Shown: positions 7,879 through 17,583, numbered from the stretch's first letter. The stretch is DNA of 64,000 nucleotides from Halarcobacter ebronensis (GCF_013201825.1 NZ_CP053836.1:2108001-2172000); one strand, 5' to 3'. The notes: generated from the sequence alone by a model not told the origin. Numbers and translations: made by a program.

Positions 7879-10554
7879 TTATTTAATAACTTTCACTTCT
7901 TTTTTAGGATAAGCAAAAAGAACTATAAGTAAAACTATACCTATTACATAATAGATAAAACTTGGAACAGGAACTTTATCTCCTGTTGCATATGAGTGCA
8001 TACCTGATAGATAAAAATTCACTCCAAAATATGTCATTATAATAGATGAAAAAGCAAAAACTGTTGCTACTAAAAACACATATACACTATTTAATTTTGG
8101 AATAAATCTAAGGTGTAAAACTACTGTATAAACAATAATTGAGATAAAAGACCAAGTCTCCTTTGGATCCCAACCCCAATATCTTCCCCAACTCTCATTT
8201 GCCCAAACTCCGCCAATGAAGTTTCCAACTGTTAGCATTGATAATCCAATAATAATACTTATTTCTGCAATTGCTGCAAGTTGTCTAATTTGAAGCTCAA
8301 CTCTAGGTCTGTTTTGTTCTGTTTTAAAAATCATTAAATCAAGGGCTAAAAACGCTAACAAAGCAGAGAATCCTAAAAATCCATAACTAGCTGTAATTAT
8401 TGAAACATGAATACTCAGCCAATAAGATTTAAGTACAGGCACCAAAGGGGTAATTTGTGGACTTATAAAATTCAAATTAGCAACTAACATAATTATTGCA
8501 CCTAAAATAGCTGCAGAAGATAATGAAAGCAGAGACTTTCTAAAAACAAGTATCCCTGCTAAAATTGCTGACCAACCCACATAAATCAAAGATTCATAAG
8601 TATCACTCCAAGGGGCATGACCTGAGATGTACCATCTCATTCCAAGACCTAAAGTATGGGCAATAAAACCTAATAATAAAAGGGCAAAAAGTATATTTTT
8701 AATAAATGGATACTCTTTTTTAAAGAAGATTAATACAATTGCAAAGATAAGAGAAACAACCCCTAAAATAAAGTAAAAACCTGTTAGTTTTTGGAAGATT
8801 TTTAACTCATTTGAAAGAAGTTCAATCTTTGTTTGATACTCTGAAGGCAAAATATCACCATCAATCTCTTTTTGATTTATTTTTAGTATTTCAAGGGTTT
8901 GATTTGCATTATTCCAATTATTATTTAAAATTCCCTCATTTAGTCCATTTATATAGCTAAAAATAACACTTTTCATATCTTGGTCAAGCCAAGGTTCATC
9001 AATAGCTTTTTGTGGACTATACCATTTGCTTGTACTATCATAAGGATTTGGAATAAAGTTATAAAACATTCCCATAGTTGCCAAATAAAAGATATTTAAT
9101 CTCTCGTCTAGTTTTATTAAATCTTTCTCAAAAGTTCCTCTTTTTGAAGGCATTTTTTCATTTGCATCATTAACATAACTATTTAATATATATTTACCAT
9201 CACTATCAAAAGCTTGAGAAAATGAGATCATCTTTGTATCTTCTGGTAATTTCAAAAGCTTTTTAATTTCACTGTTTTTTATTTTTATTAATTTAATCTC
9301 TTCCCAAAGGGCAGAGTCTGCTAAAACCCCAAGCATAATTTGTGTGGCAGTTAGACCATAAAGAGAACTTTTACCTGACATCTTATTTAAAATATCAATA
9401 GCTTCAGTTCCCATTGGTTTTACACGACCATTATAATCTTGTACATAAATTTGAGCAAAAGATTTTGCATGTTCTTGTGTATTTGCTCTAAAAGTATCTA
9501 AATATTTTGTTGTATCGGCTTTTAAAGTTATACTAAAAACCACTAACAGTGGTAGTATTAAAGATAAATTGTTATTTATTAAAAAGCCTCTTAATCTATC
9601 AAATCTACTTTTTTTTGTAAAAAAGTTTAAAACAAATCCCAAAGATAAAAGAAAATATGCAAAATATGTTGGCCATTTTCCTGGATCTCTGTTTACAGAT
9701 AAAACTGTACCTTTTTCATCTCTATCATAAGATGATTGAAAAAATTTAAACCCTTTGTATGTTAAAGGATTATTCATATATATTCCATAATTAAAACTAT
9801 CACTGTTATCAATCAATTCCACTGCACTTGCATATGAAGAGGGGCTTTGTGAACCTGGGTATCTCTCTATTTGGAAATCTCTAAGTTTTATATTAAAAGG
9901 TAATTTTATAATTTTTGATCCCCAGCTAAGTTCAATTTTTTTACCATTTGCTTCAAAAGTTGAAGCTGGTTCTAAACTTCCATGTCCACCATTAATCTCT
10001 ATTAATTTTTTTATTCCATCATAAGATACATTAACAAACAGTTGCTCAACATTTGTCCCTTTTGTATATTTGTAACTTAAAAAGTTTACAACAAAATCTT
10101 TTCCATCTATTTTGTCAGTAAACTCAAAACTATTATCTCCAATTTTCCCAAGGGCTAAGGGGTGTTCATAAACTTCATTAGCAACTTTTATTTGTAAGTA
10201 GCTCTCTTCTGAGATAACTCTATTTTCAGTCATCCCTTCTCTTATATGAATAACCCCTTCATAGCCAAAATATCTAGTAACACCAGCTCCAATTAAAACA
10301 AATACAAAACCTAAATGAAAAATAAAAGCACCTGCTCTTTTATACATTTTTTGTTTTATAATTACTCCAACCAATGAGATGGTTAAGATTATCATTACAG
10401 TTTCATACCAAAATGAGTTATAAACCAAAACTTTTGCAGTTTGTGCATCATAATCGTTTTCTATAAAAGTAGCAACGGCTGCACCTAAAGCCAAAGTAAG
10501 CAACATAAAAATTATAAATTTGTATGAAAGAAATAATCTACTAAAAAAATACAT
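7879..10554 (-). CDS. ccsA1: Cytochrome c biogenesis protein CcsBA (fused ResB/CcsA haem lyase)
   Basis: At 891 residues this is the fused system II haem lyase of Campylobacterota. The N-terminal ResB/CcsB part (four membrane segments around a large periplasmic domain) is followed by a CcsA part with the haem-handling WWD domain WANESWGRYWGWD at residues 784-796 and conserved histidines in SGHAPW, LSIHV and GMHSYA. It carries haem across the membrane and attaches it to apocytochrome cysteines. In Wolinella a dedicated paralogue, CcsA1, is needed for the CX15CH haem site of MccA. Its position right after mccABCD, with AAGGG 7 nt before the ATG, argues that this copy has the same specialised job. 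Symbol is by analogy. Confidence 0.9.
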   Translation of the reverse strand: MYFFSRLFLSYKFIIFMLLTLALGAAVATFIENDYDAQTAKVLVYNSFWYETVMIILTISLVGVIIKQKMYKRAGAFIFHLGFVFVLIGAGVTRYFGYEGVIHIREGMTENRVISEESYLQIKVANEVYEHPLALGKIGDNSFEFTDKIDGKDFVVNFLSYKYTKGTNVEQLFVNVSYDGIKKLIEINGGHGSLEPASTFEANGKKIELSWGSKIIKLPFNIKLRDFQIERYPGSQSPSSYASAVELIDNSDSFNYGIYMNNPLTYKGFKFFQSSYDRDEKGTVLSVNRDPGKWPTYFAYFLLSLGFVLNFFTKKSRFDRLRGFLINNNLSLILPLLVVFSITLKADTTKYLDTFRANTQEHAKSFAQIYVQDYNGRVKPMGTEAIDILNKMSGKSSLYGLTATQIMLGVLADSALWEEIKLIKIKNSEIKKLLKLPEDTKMISFSQAFDSDGKYILNSYVNDANEKMPSKRGTFEKDLIKLDERLNIFYLATMGMFYNFIPNPYDSTSKWYSPQKAIDEPWLDQDMKSVIFSYINGLNEGILNNNWNNANQTLEILKINQKEIDGDILPSEYQTKIELLSNELKIFQKLTGFYFILGVVSLIFAIVLIFFKKEYPFIKNILFALLLLGFIAHTLGLGMRWYISGHAPWSDTYESLIYVGWSAILAGILVFRKSLLSLSSAAILGAIIMLVANLNFISPQITPLVPVLKSYWLSIHVSIITASYGFLGFSALLAFLALDLMIFKTEQNRPRVELQIRQLAAIAEISIIIGLSMLTVGNFIGGVWANESWGRYWGWDPKETWSFISIIVYTVVLHLRFIPKLNSVYVFLVATVFAFSSIIMTYFGVNFYLSGMHSYATGDKVPVPSFIYYVIGIVLLIVLFAYPKKEVKVIK

Positions 10555-10583
10555 TTAAAAACCCTTAAGATAATCTATATATC

Positions 10584-11528
10584 CTAGATACTAAACGTTT
10601 GTCCTGCATAAATAATAAATAGACGCAGGCATAACACTCCAATAATACTGCATAAAGCAGATACATAAAACACTACATTTGTATTGGCAATTTTTTTACC
10701 AAACAAAAAATTTAAAACTAAAGGAAGAATAAATCCAATTCCTACAATTCCCAGCCAAAAAACATTTGACCAAACACCTTCATGAAATCCAGCTTGTGCA
10801 GTCTCATTTGCTGCATTACCAGTTGCCAAAGAGATATAAAGCATAAATAAAAACATAATCTCAATTGCCATAATTGGCCACTCTACTTTATGTAAAATTG
10901 CCATATCACTTGAGTGAGCATCCTCTTTAAAAAACCTTCTTGCAACTATACATAATGCTGCTGTTCCAGCCGAAAGCCCAGAAATAACAAAAAGTGCAGG
11001 AAGAATTGAAGTGTTTAATAAGGGGAACCTAACTAACACCGAAATTAAAAAACCTGTATATGCACAGATAATTACAGCAAATAAGAAAAGAACTCCCTCT
11101 AAAACAGCTCTAAATCTATTTAAAATATCAATTATTCCACACAGAAATGGAAGCTTTTCTCTAAGCTCTTTTTCGAAAGCATAAATAACTGCAACAAAAG
11201 CTAAAGGTATATATAATAAAAGTGCAGCCACCCCAATAGACATTACTGATGTCCAATTGTAATTTATTAAAATCTTCCAAAACATTAGAGGTCTTGTTAA
11301 ATCGCCAACTAAACAAACCATTCCTAATAAAATAGTAAAGAATGAAACCAAAGCTGATGCTTTGTAAACTGCTGTACTTTCAACTTGGTTTTTATAAAAT
11401 CTAATCAACAGTGCAACAATAATTGCACCACCAGAGATTCCTGCTAAAAGCAGATATATTGAAATTGGCCATTCCCAACCAATCTCCTCAGTAAAACCTG
11501 AGCTGTAATTAATTATCTCATTCATCAT
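10584..11528 (-). CDS. mccD: NrfD/PsrC-type quinol dehydrogenase membrane subunit MccD
   Basis: A 314-residue polytopic protein with about eight to nine membrane segments and the N-terminal IGWEWPISIYLLLAGISGGA stretch of the NrfD/PsrC family. Such subunits oxidise menaquinol and pass electrons to a periplasmic iron-sulfur partner. It overlaps mccC by 11 nt. GGAG lies just upstream of two consecutive ATG codons; either could start the protein. In the sulfite-respiration scheme known from Wolinella, MccD and MccC together feed MccA from the quinol pool. Function by family and gene order is well supported. Confidence 0.9.
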   Translation of the reverse strand: MMNEIINYSSGFTEEIGWEWPISIYLLLAGISGGAIIVALLIRFYKNQVESTAVYKASALVSFFTILLGMVCLVGDLTRPLMFWKILINYNWTSVMSIGVAALLLYIPLAFVAVIYAFEKELREKLPFLCGIIDILNRFRAVLEGVLFLFAVIICAYTGFLISVLVRFPLLNTSILPALFVISGLSAGTAALCIVARRFFKEDAHSSDMAILHKVEWPIMAIEIMFLFMLYISLATGNAANETAQAGFHEGVWSNVFWLGIVGIGFILPLVLNFLFGKKIANTNVVFYVSALCSIIGVLCLRLFIIYAGQTFSI

Positions 11529-12198
11529 AAACTCCTGTTTTGAGTTTTGGTATATATCTAAGACTTGGTTTTGTACCGAAGCCAGGTTTTAGTCTAGCCG
11601 CATCTTTTACAGCTAATATCTTATTTATATAAGATTCTTCATCATTTAAATCCCCAAACACAAGTGCATCATATTTACATGCAGCTACACATCCAGGTTC
11701 TTTGCCCTCTTTAAAATTTGTATTAAGACAAAAGTTACAGTTTTCTGCTGCATTTGTCTCTTCATTAATAAATCTCACATCATAAGGACATGCTACAATA
11801 CAATATTTGCATCCAATACAGTCATCTGTATTCATGGTAACTATGTTTGTAATAGAGTCTTTATGACAAGCCTTTGTTGGGCAAACTTCTGTACAAGGTG
11901 AATCCACACACTGTTGACAAGAGACTCTCATATATTTTTTAAATTTTAAATCATTAGGATTGGTCTGATCTTCAACATATAACCTATGTTGTCCTTTCGG
12001 TACATGATTTACTTTTGCACATGCTATTTCACAGTCACTACAGCCAACACATTTATTTTGGTCAAATAGCATTGCATAATGAGGTTTTTTCTTTTTGCTC
12101 TCTTCAGAGGCATTCAAGCCATACTGAATAGAACCAAGAAGAGCAGACCCTAAACCTATTCCTTTTATGAAGCTTCTTCTTTTATTTTCACTACTCAT
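11518..12198 (-). CDS. mccC: Tat-exported 4x[4Fe-4S] ferredoxin-like protein MccC
   Basis: The N-terminus has a twin-arginine motif (KRRSFIKG), so it is probably exported folded. Four cysteine clusters are visible: CVGCSDCEIAC, CQQCVDSPCTEVC, CIGCKYCIVAC and CNFC with a later GCVAAC, which fits four [4Fe-4S] centres as in NrfC/PsrB-type proteins. It would take electrons from MccD and hand them to MccA in the periplasm. The ATG has AGAGGA at good spacing. It follows mccB by 17 nt and overlaps mccD. Confidence 0.92.
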   Translation of the reverse strand: MSSENKRRSFIKGIGLGSALLGSIQYGLNASEESKKKKPHYAMLFDQNKCVGCSDCEIACAKVNHVPKGQHRLYVEDQTNPNDLKFKKYMRVSCQQCVDSPCTEVCPTKACHKDSITNIVTMNTDDCIGCKYCIVACPYDVRFINEETNAAENCNFCLNTNFKEGKEPGCVAACKYDALVFGDLNDEESYINKILAVKDAARLKPGFGTKPSLRYIPKLKTGVYDE

Positions 12199-12215
12199 TG
12201 TTGTATCCTCTTAAC

Positions 12216-13007
12216 TTAATTAGAAACTTTTGAGGTCTCCATTTTTGTAGTACCATGTCCTATTTCAACATTATTATTTACTTTCATTTCTCCAGGTTTT
12301 AAAACTTTTGATAGTTCAATTTCAAAAACAAGAGCTGAATTTGGTGGAACATCTCTCATTTGAACACTTCCATAAGCTAATTTACTTGGGATGTAAAATG
12401 TATATTTTGAACCAGTACTCATTAACATTAGACCCTCTTTTAAGCCATCTATAACATTGACCATTGATAAATGTGCAGGAGTTTTTCTCTCATAAGTATC
12501 ATCAAACACATATCCATCACTAAGTGAAGCTTTATAATTAATAATTACAATACTTTCAGGTTTTGGTTTCTCACCTTTTGCGTCTTTTATGACTTTATAT
12601 TGCAATCCAGATTTTGTAACTATTACACCATCTTTTTTTTCATTGTTTGCAAGAAACTCTTTCTCTTTTTTTGCATTTGCTTCTTGCTCTTTTTTTATAT
12701 TATCTTTTTGAACAGCATTTAATGTTTCTGCTCTTTTGTTCAAACTAGCAATAATATCTTTCTCATCCATTTGTAACTTCTGTTTTAATGCATCTTCAAA
12801 ACCTTGAACAATCAGATCTATGTCTGTTTGTGCACCTAATTGAAGTTGTCCATATATTTGATTACTTATATAGTTACCAGTTGAAGCACCTAAACTATAT
12901 GACTCTTTTTGTACATCAGTTTTTAGCTCTGTAGCAAAAGTGTGTGCTGTTAGTACTGATAAAGTCATTGGTACTATAAAACTTAATTTTATCCTTGTTA
13001 ATTTCAT
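12216..13007 (-). CDS. mccB: Periplasmic FKBP-type peptidyl-prolyl isomerase MccB
   Basis: A signal peptide is followed by an FkpA-like helical dimerisation region (residues about 30-130) and a C-terminal FKBP domain with VIINYKASLSDG, FDDTY, GLKEGLMLM, IPSKLAYG and PPNSALVFEIEL, which carry the usual active-site positions. It catalyses prolyl cis-trans isomerisation, here probably during folding of apo-MccA around its haems. I chose the ATG at 13007, with AGGA 8 nt upstream; a TTG directly before it gives the 264-residue version. An FKBP gene directly after the octahaem cytochrome gene is the arrangement reported for mcc clusters. Confidence 0.9.
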   Translation of the reverse strand: MKLTRIKLSFIVPMTLSVLTAHTFATELKTDVQKESYSLGASTGNYISNQIYGQLQLGAQTDIDLIVQGFEDALKQKLQMDEKDIIASLNKRAETLNAVQKDNIKKEQEANAKKEKEFLANNEKKDGVIVTKSGLQYKVIKDAKGEKPKPESIVIINYKASLSDGYVFDDTYERKTPAHLSMVNVIDGLKEGLMLMSTGSKYTFYIPSKLAYGSVQMRDVPPNSALVFEIELSKVLKPGEMKVNNNVEIGHGTTKMETSKVSN

Positions 13008-13030
13008 CAATTGATCCTTGTCATTTAATC

Positions 13031-13057
13031 AAGGATTACACAAAAAGTGTAATCCTT
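13031..13057. other. Perfect hairpin between mccA and mccB
   Basis: An 11-bp perfect stem AAGGATTACAC/GTGTAATCCTT with loop AAAAA sits 18 nt after the mccA stop and ends 24 nt before the mccB ATG. On the minus strand it is not followed by a T-run, so it is more likely an mRNA 3'-end stabiliser or a processing barrier than a terminator. That would allow more MccA than MccB to be made from one transcript. Confidence 0.65.
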
Positions 13058-13074
13058 ATTTTTGGTTTTAAATA

Positions 13075-15186
13075 TTATTTAGAAGCTTTAGATAAAATAT
13101 TTTGAGCCTCTTCAACATAAGCTTTTGCAGCTTTTGCTCTTCTTTCAGTGAATTTAAATCCATGCACACCCCATGAACCATCTTTTTTGATTAAGTCCAT
13201 AGTCTCTTGAGCTTTTTCAATTAATTCATTAACTCTTGATCTATCTTCAACACTCAATTTAGTTACATCTAACATTTCATATACACCTTTGATTGCAACA
13301 GTAACTTCTGAGTAGATTTTTTTGATTGGTTTTTGCCAACCTATAACCTCATCATAAATTCTGTTTTGGTCTTTAAAGTGTAATGTATTTTTCAATTGAG
13401 ATTGAACAATACTATGGCATCCTTTATTGTCTACCATATCTTTATCTGCCCATGAAGTTTTTCCACAAGCCCACATTAAGTCAATATAGTTGTGCCCTTC
13501 ATCATTTTTAGCAATATACCAATCTTTGTATTTTTTTGGTACTGTTTGTTCTCTTGGTTGACCATCTGGTGGGTTAAGAGTTTTATGATCAGGACTTACA
13601 TCAATTTTCCAAATATGAGATCTTCTTTGTGTATCAAATCCACCATGATCTTGATATTGAACAGCATAGAAGTTTTCACAACTCATTAAATAAGGCATGT
13701 GACAAGATTGACAAGATACTTTACTGTGAGTATCTTTTGTATTATCAGCAATATATGCTGCTTCTTTGTGACAGCTTGCACAACTTTTTCTAATACTTGG
13801 TTTAGTATAGAATGAACTTAAATAATCACCAGTATCTTGATATACACCACCTGGTTTTGCTGTATCAGTTACAACATATCCTGTTACATCGTGAGGATCG
13901 TGACATGTAGTACATCTCATACCTGCTTCATAGTGTGCAGTAAAATATGATTGTGAACCTTCTGTACCACATCCTGGACCTGCAGATTTAAATTTAGATG
14001 TTAATCCAAGTTCAGCAGCTCTTGCTTTCATTTTTGGATCTTTAGAGTTTCTATATTTTTCAGCTAAGAAAGGTCTAAAACTAAATCTTTGGTGACATCT
14101 TTCACAGTTTGAAGTCATTAGTCCTTCGCCACCTTTTAAGTGACCACCAGCACCATGACACTCTTCACAGCTAATACCTTTTGAAATTGTGTGTTTTTGT
14201 AACTCTTTTGCGTTACCAAGTGCAGCTTCAAACTCTTTTGTAGTTTTGAAATCAAATTTCCAAGGGTGACAAACTTGACAATATGAAGATGCAGCTTGTA
14301 CAGCCATACCTTTTTTATATTTAGCCGCATAAGAAGCTAAACCTCTAACATAACCAGAATTATCACCATGTTCTTCCAAAGTTACTGGGAAATTAGGAAT
14401 ATATTTTCTAATCTCTTTTGCAACATCAGGAGTTAAATCATTTGCCCAAGTTCTTTGAAATTGGTTTGAACCTGCTACAACTGTACCAGTTCCATCTTTT
14501 AATAATCCATCAACTACATGGTATGTACCTCTTAACAGCCAAGCATCGAAGTATCCCATTTTAGTTCTAAGGTGACCTATTGTACAATAAATTGCGTCGG
14601 GAGTAATACCTTTTGGTAAGATTGAAGCTGTATCAGGACCGAAAACTGATTTATTTAACTCATTACTTACTTCAGGGTGTTCTCCTGGGAATCTAACAGT
14701 AGAAGAGTGTCTTGATCTACTCCATTTTTCATATTGTGCAGCGTGACACTCACCACATTTATCAGGTCCAATAAATTTATTTGGAAATACTAATGGATCA
14801 GTAGCTGGTAGTCTATACATAGTAGAAGTAACACCTTTTCTTTTACTATATTTTTGGAAATCATTACCATGACCACCCTCTACAAACTCTTCACCCCTAT
14901 CTACGACACTCAATTTACCAACAACTTTATTGTTTGGCAAATATTTTGTAAAAATTGGATGGTTTTTAAAAATCCAGTCATATCTCGCTTTTTCTTGAAT
15001 AACATAATCTTTTAAAGTTACAACGCCTCTTGTATCTTTAGTACCAGCATTCTCAGCAATAATATGTTGAGCCTCTTTACTCATCTGCATTTTACTATTG
15101 TCTTGGCTTGATGCAAATGATGCACTAGCCATAACACCTACAGACAAAAATAAACCTAGCATTAGCTTTCTGTTTACTTTTTTCAT
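13075..15186 (-). CDS. mccA: Octahaem cytochrome c sulfite reductase MccA
   Basis: A 703-residue periplasmic protein with a signal peptide ending near SFA. Seven CxxCH haem sites start at C144, C303, C340, C361, C425, C469 and C492. The eighth is the hallmark CX15CH, from C574 to C590-H591 with exactly 15 residues between the cysteines. No CxxCK is present, which excludes NrfA. MccA reduces sulfite to sulfide using a haem-copper site in Wolinella, where (from memory) Cys399 and Cys495 bind Cu(I). Here the non-haem C406 and C503 have almost the same spacing (97 versus 96) and are the likely equivalents. A strong AGAGGAGGAG precedes the ATG, in line with high expression. It heads the mccABCD-ccsA1 operon. 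Confidence 0.96.
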   Translation of the reverse strand: MKKVNRKLMLGLFLSVGVMASASFASSQDNSKMQMSKEAQHIIAENAGTKDTRGVVTLKDYVIQEKARYDWIFKNHPIFTKYLPNNKVVGKLSVVDRGEEFVEGGHGNDFQKYSKRKGVTSTMYRLPATDPLVFPNKFIGPDKCGECHAAQYEKWSRSRHSSTVRFPGEHPEVSNELNKSVFGPDTASILPKGITPDAIYCTIGHLRTKMGYFDAWLLRGTYHVVDGLLKDGTGTVVAGSNQFQRTWANDLTPDVAKEIRKYIPNFPVTLEEHGDNSGYVRGLASYAAKYKKGMAVQAASSYCQVCHPWKFDFKTTKEFEAALGNAKELQKHTISKGISCEECHGAGGHLKGGEGLMTSNCERCHQRFSFRPFLAEKYRNSKDPKMKARAAELGLTSKFKSAGPGCGTEGSQSYFTAHYEAGMRCTTCHDPHDVTGYVVTDTAKPGGVYQDTGDYLSSFYTKPSIRKSCASCHKEAAYIADNTKDTHSKVSCQSCHMPYLMSCENFYAVQYQDHGGFDTQRRSHIWKIDVSPDHKTLNPPDGQPREQTVPKKYKDWYIAKNDEGHNYIDLMWACGKTSWADKDMVDNKGCHSIVQSQLKNTLHFKDQNRIYDEVIGWQKPIKKIYSEVTVAIKGVYEMLDVTKLSVEDRSRVNELIEKAQETMDLIKKDGSWGVHGFKFTERRAKAAKAYVEEAQNILSKASK

Positions 15187-15479
15187 CTTCTCCTCCTCTC
15201 TATAATTAGTATTTAAAAATTAACTTTAATTAAAAAATAAAATTAATCTATAACTACCGATTAAAATAGTAACAATAAAAAGGGTGGCAAAAGGGAGAAA
15301 ACTCTATAAATAGGATAGATTTGCAAAGTTTTTTCAGAATTTCAAGAACAACCTAATTTGTAATTTTATAGATTTTTTATATTTAAAAAGTCTATATATA
15401 TCAATTTTATGACTCTAAATATAAATATGTAATTTTAGATTTTATTTTTAAGTTTAAATTTAAGTTTTAAAAAGTGTTA
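15187..15479. promoter_or_regulatory. mcc operon upstream region
   Basis: This 293-nt AT-rich gap lies between mccA and the sensor kinase end, both read leftwards. It must carry the mcc promoter. The AGGAGGAG ribosome-binding site is at about 15189-15196. I see no convincing -35/-10 pair or sigma-54 site. A GC-richer patch with GGGTGGC and AAAGGGAG near 15281-15296 is the only compositional anomaly and might be a regulator target. Confidence 0.4.
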
Positions 15480-16904
15480 TTAAAATTTTATTTTAAAGAT
15501 AACTCCATCATCAATATTTTTAACACTAATATCACCTTTATATCTCTCAATTATAACTTTACAAATATAAAGACCAATACCTGTTGCAACACTTAAATCT
15601 TTTGTGGAAAAATAGGGTTTAAATATTTTATCTATTACCTCTTTGCTTATCTCTCCTGCATTATTTTGAATTGAAACAATAGTTTTTCCTCCATTTTTAT
15701 ATGAACGAATAAGAATCTCTCTATTCTCTATTTTATTTGAGATAAAAGCATCTTTTGCATTGTTTATAATATTTACAAATACTTGAACAAACTCATTTCT
15801 AGAACCCACAAAAGTAAAATTCTCTTCTATATCAATTATTACTTTTATATTGTTTTTATTAAGTGAGGCTTGAAGCAGTCTTACAGATTGTCCAATAATA
15901 TCTTCAATTTTAAAATCACTATTAATCTCTTTTGGTGAGAAGAAGTTTTTAAAATCATTAATTGTATTTGACATAAAAGAGATTTGTTCATTTGCATCAC
16001 CTATTTTACTAAGTACTTTTTCATGGCTTAGTTTTCCTCTTTCACTTAAAAGCTCAATATTTATAAGCATTGAGGACAAATGGGACAAGGGTTGTTTCCA
16101 CTGATGGGAGATATTTCCTATCATACTTCCCATCACTGCTAATCTATTTTGATGTTCAAATAAAATCTCTTTTCTCTCTTGAAGTTTCACATTCTTATTA
16201 TAGATTATATATATCAAAATAATAAAAATAATAAAAACTGCAAACATTGTAATACCACCTGTTACAAACTCATCTTTATGGTACTCAATAATATCAGATA
16301 TGGCAATTTTAAGATATATCATAGCTCTTAGATCACCCTCTTTTTCATAAAATCCTCTTGTATCTCCATATTGATCTACCAATCTTTTTGGGGCATCTGC
16401 TGGATTTCCATGACAAAGTAAACAAGCTTTTGTATTTCTACTTATTGGTTTTGCTATAAAGAAGTAAGATTCTCCATTCTCTTTTATAATTGAAAAGTAG
16501 TCTTGAATTTTATTATCTCTAAATTTATTCAAAATATTTGCTTCAAAATCGGTAGCCATGTGAATAGGGTTTAAAGGATTAGTTGCTACAAGTTTGTATC
16601 TATATTTTAACTCTTTGTTCTGTCTTTGTTTTTCATATATATATTGGGAAATATAAGTTGAAGAGAGTATTCTTGCATCAAAATATTTATCTAAGGATTG
16701 ATTATCTTCAATAAGATTATATATCATAGGTCTTTGGATTTCTTCAATATAGGTTCTAATAGCATTCATACTATTTAACATAGAACCAGCCTCTTGTCTG
16801 GTATCTTTTATAGCTATCTCTTTATAAAAATTGAAAAAAAGAAGGGTAATTATTGCATATAAAACAATAAAAATAGCTATTATAAACTTGAAATTAAATT
16901 TCAC
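15480..16904 (-). CDS. Sensor histidine kinase with haem-binding DUF3365/Tll0287-like domain
   Basis: Membrane segments at about 8-27 and 216-236 enclose a periplasmic sensor domain. It contains C161-L-L-C164-H165, a c-type haem site embedded in the KACLLCHGNPADAP pattern of the DUF3365 (Tll0287-like) family. The cytoplasmic part has the H-box SHQWKQPL (phospho-acceptor H267) and a full HATPase domain ending in the GIGLYICK G-box. It starts with GTG and overlaps its response regulator by 11 nt. A haem-based redox or ligand sensor next to the mcc operon probably controls it; a MccR/MccS system is reported beside mcc in Wolinella (from memory). Confidence 0.88.
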   Translation of the reverse strand: MKFNFKFIIAIFIVLYAIITLLFFNFYKEIAIKDTRQEAGSMLNSMNAIRTYIEEIQRPMIYNLIEDNQSLDKYFDARILSSTYISQYIYEKQRQNKELKYRYKLVATNPLNPIHMATDFEANILNKFRDNKIQDYFSIIKENGESYFFIAKPISRNTKACLLCHGNPADAPKRLVDQYGDTRGFYEKEGDLRAMIYLKIAISDIIEYHKDEFVTGGITMFAVFIIFIILIYIIYNKNVKLQERKEILFEHQNRLAVMGSMIGNISHQWKQPLSHLSSMLINIELLSERGKLSHEKVLSKIGDANEQISFMSNTINDFKNFFSPKEINSDFKIEDIIGQSVRLLQASLNKNNIKVIIDIEENFTFVGSRNEFVQVFVNIINNAKDAFISNKIENREILIRSYKNGGKTIVSIQNNAGEISKEVIDKIFKPYFSTKDLSVATGIGLYICKVIIERYKGDISVKNIDDGVIFKIKF

Positions 16905-17583
16905 ACTTATAACCTAAACCATAAATATTTTTTATGACATCCCCACCAATTTTTTTTCTAAGCTCTTTTACTATTGCTTTTACAGCCTCTTTGCTTGGTT
17001 TATCATAATCCCACATATAATCAAGTATCAAATCATAAGTTATGACTTGATTTAGATTATTAAAGAAATACTCCAACAATCTACTTTCGCTTTTTGATAA
17101 TGGAATAACTCTATTCTCATTTTCTAACTGTTTTTTAGAAAAATCATAAAAACAGTGTTCATTTAAGCTTAGTGTTGGATTATAATCAACAAGTTCCAAT
17201 GCAACCAACTCCAAAGCATCTAAAATCTCTTCTTTTATAAAAGGTTTTGTTAAATATTTTGTGATTTTAAGATCAACAGCTCGCCATAAATACTCTTGAT
17301 CGGTATGTGCAGAGAGAATAATAATAGGAACTTTTTTATTAAATTTTCTGATTTTTTTAATTGCTTCCAAACCATCCATATTTGGCATGGAAATATCAAA
17401 AATCATTACATCATATAAATTATTTTTTGCCTCATCTAAGGCTCTTTCTCCATTATTAACGCCAACAACATCTTTGAAAAAAAGTTCTAAAATCTCTATA
17501 ATCTCTTTTAATATACCTTCATTGTCATCAGCACACAAAACCTTTTTATCCGATAAAATATCTAATCTACTATTTGATTTCAT
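16894..17583 (-). CDS. OmpR/PhoB-type response regulator paired with the haem sensor kinase
   Basis: A 229-residue protein with a receiver domain (KVLCADDNEG acidic pair, phospho-acceptor D in VMIFDISMPNMDG, lysine in YLTKPF) and a C-terminal winged helix ending in IYGLGYKCEI. I start at the ATG at 17583 because an upstream in-frame extension to 17736 adds 51 hydrophobic, cysteine-rich residues with no family match and runs into the preceding gene. It is transcribed with the kinase, and both are upstream of mccA. The likely target is the mcc promoter. Confidence 0.9.
   Translation of the reverse strand: MKSNSRLDILSDKKVLCADDNEGILKEIIEILELFFKDVVGVNNGERALDEAKNNLYDVMIFDISMPNMDGLEAIKKIRKFNKKVPIIILSAHTDQEYLWRAVDLKITKYLTKPFIKEEILDALELVALELVDYNPTLSLNEHCFYDFSKKQLENENRVIPLSKSESRLLEYFFNNLNQVITYDLILDYMWDYDKPSKEAVKAIVKELRKKIGGDVIKNIYGLGYKCEI

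Noticed and set aside
13031-13057. Rho-independent terminator after mccA
   Set aside because: No T-run follows on the minus strand and the downstream mccB-D genes need the same transcript.
13075-15186. Nitrite reductase NrfA or octahaem nitrite/tetrathionate reductase
   Set aside because: No CxxCK site; the CX15CH site and mccBCD neighbours identify MccA.
15281-15296. Sigma-54 promoter of the mcc operon (GGTGGCA)
   Set aside because: The second element TTGC at the required spacing is absent on either strand.
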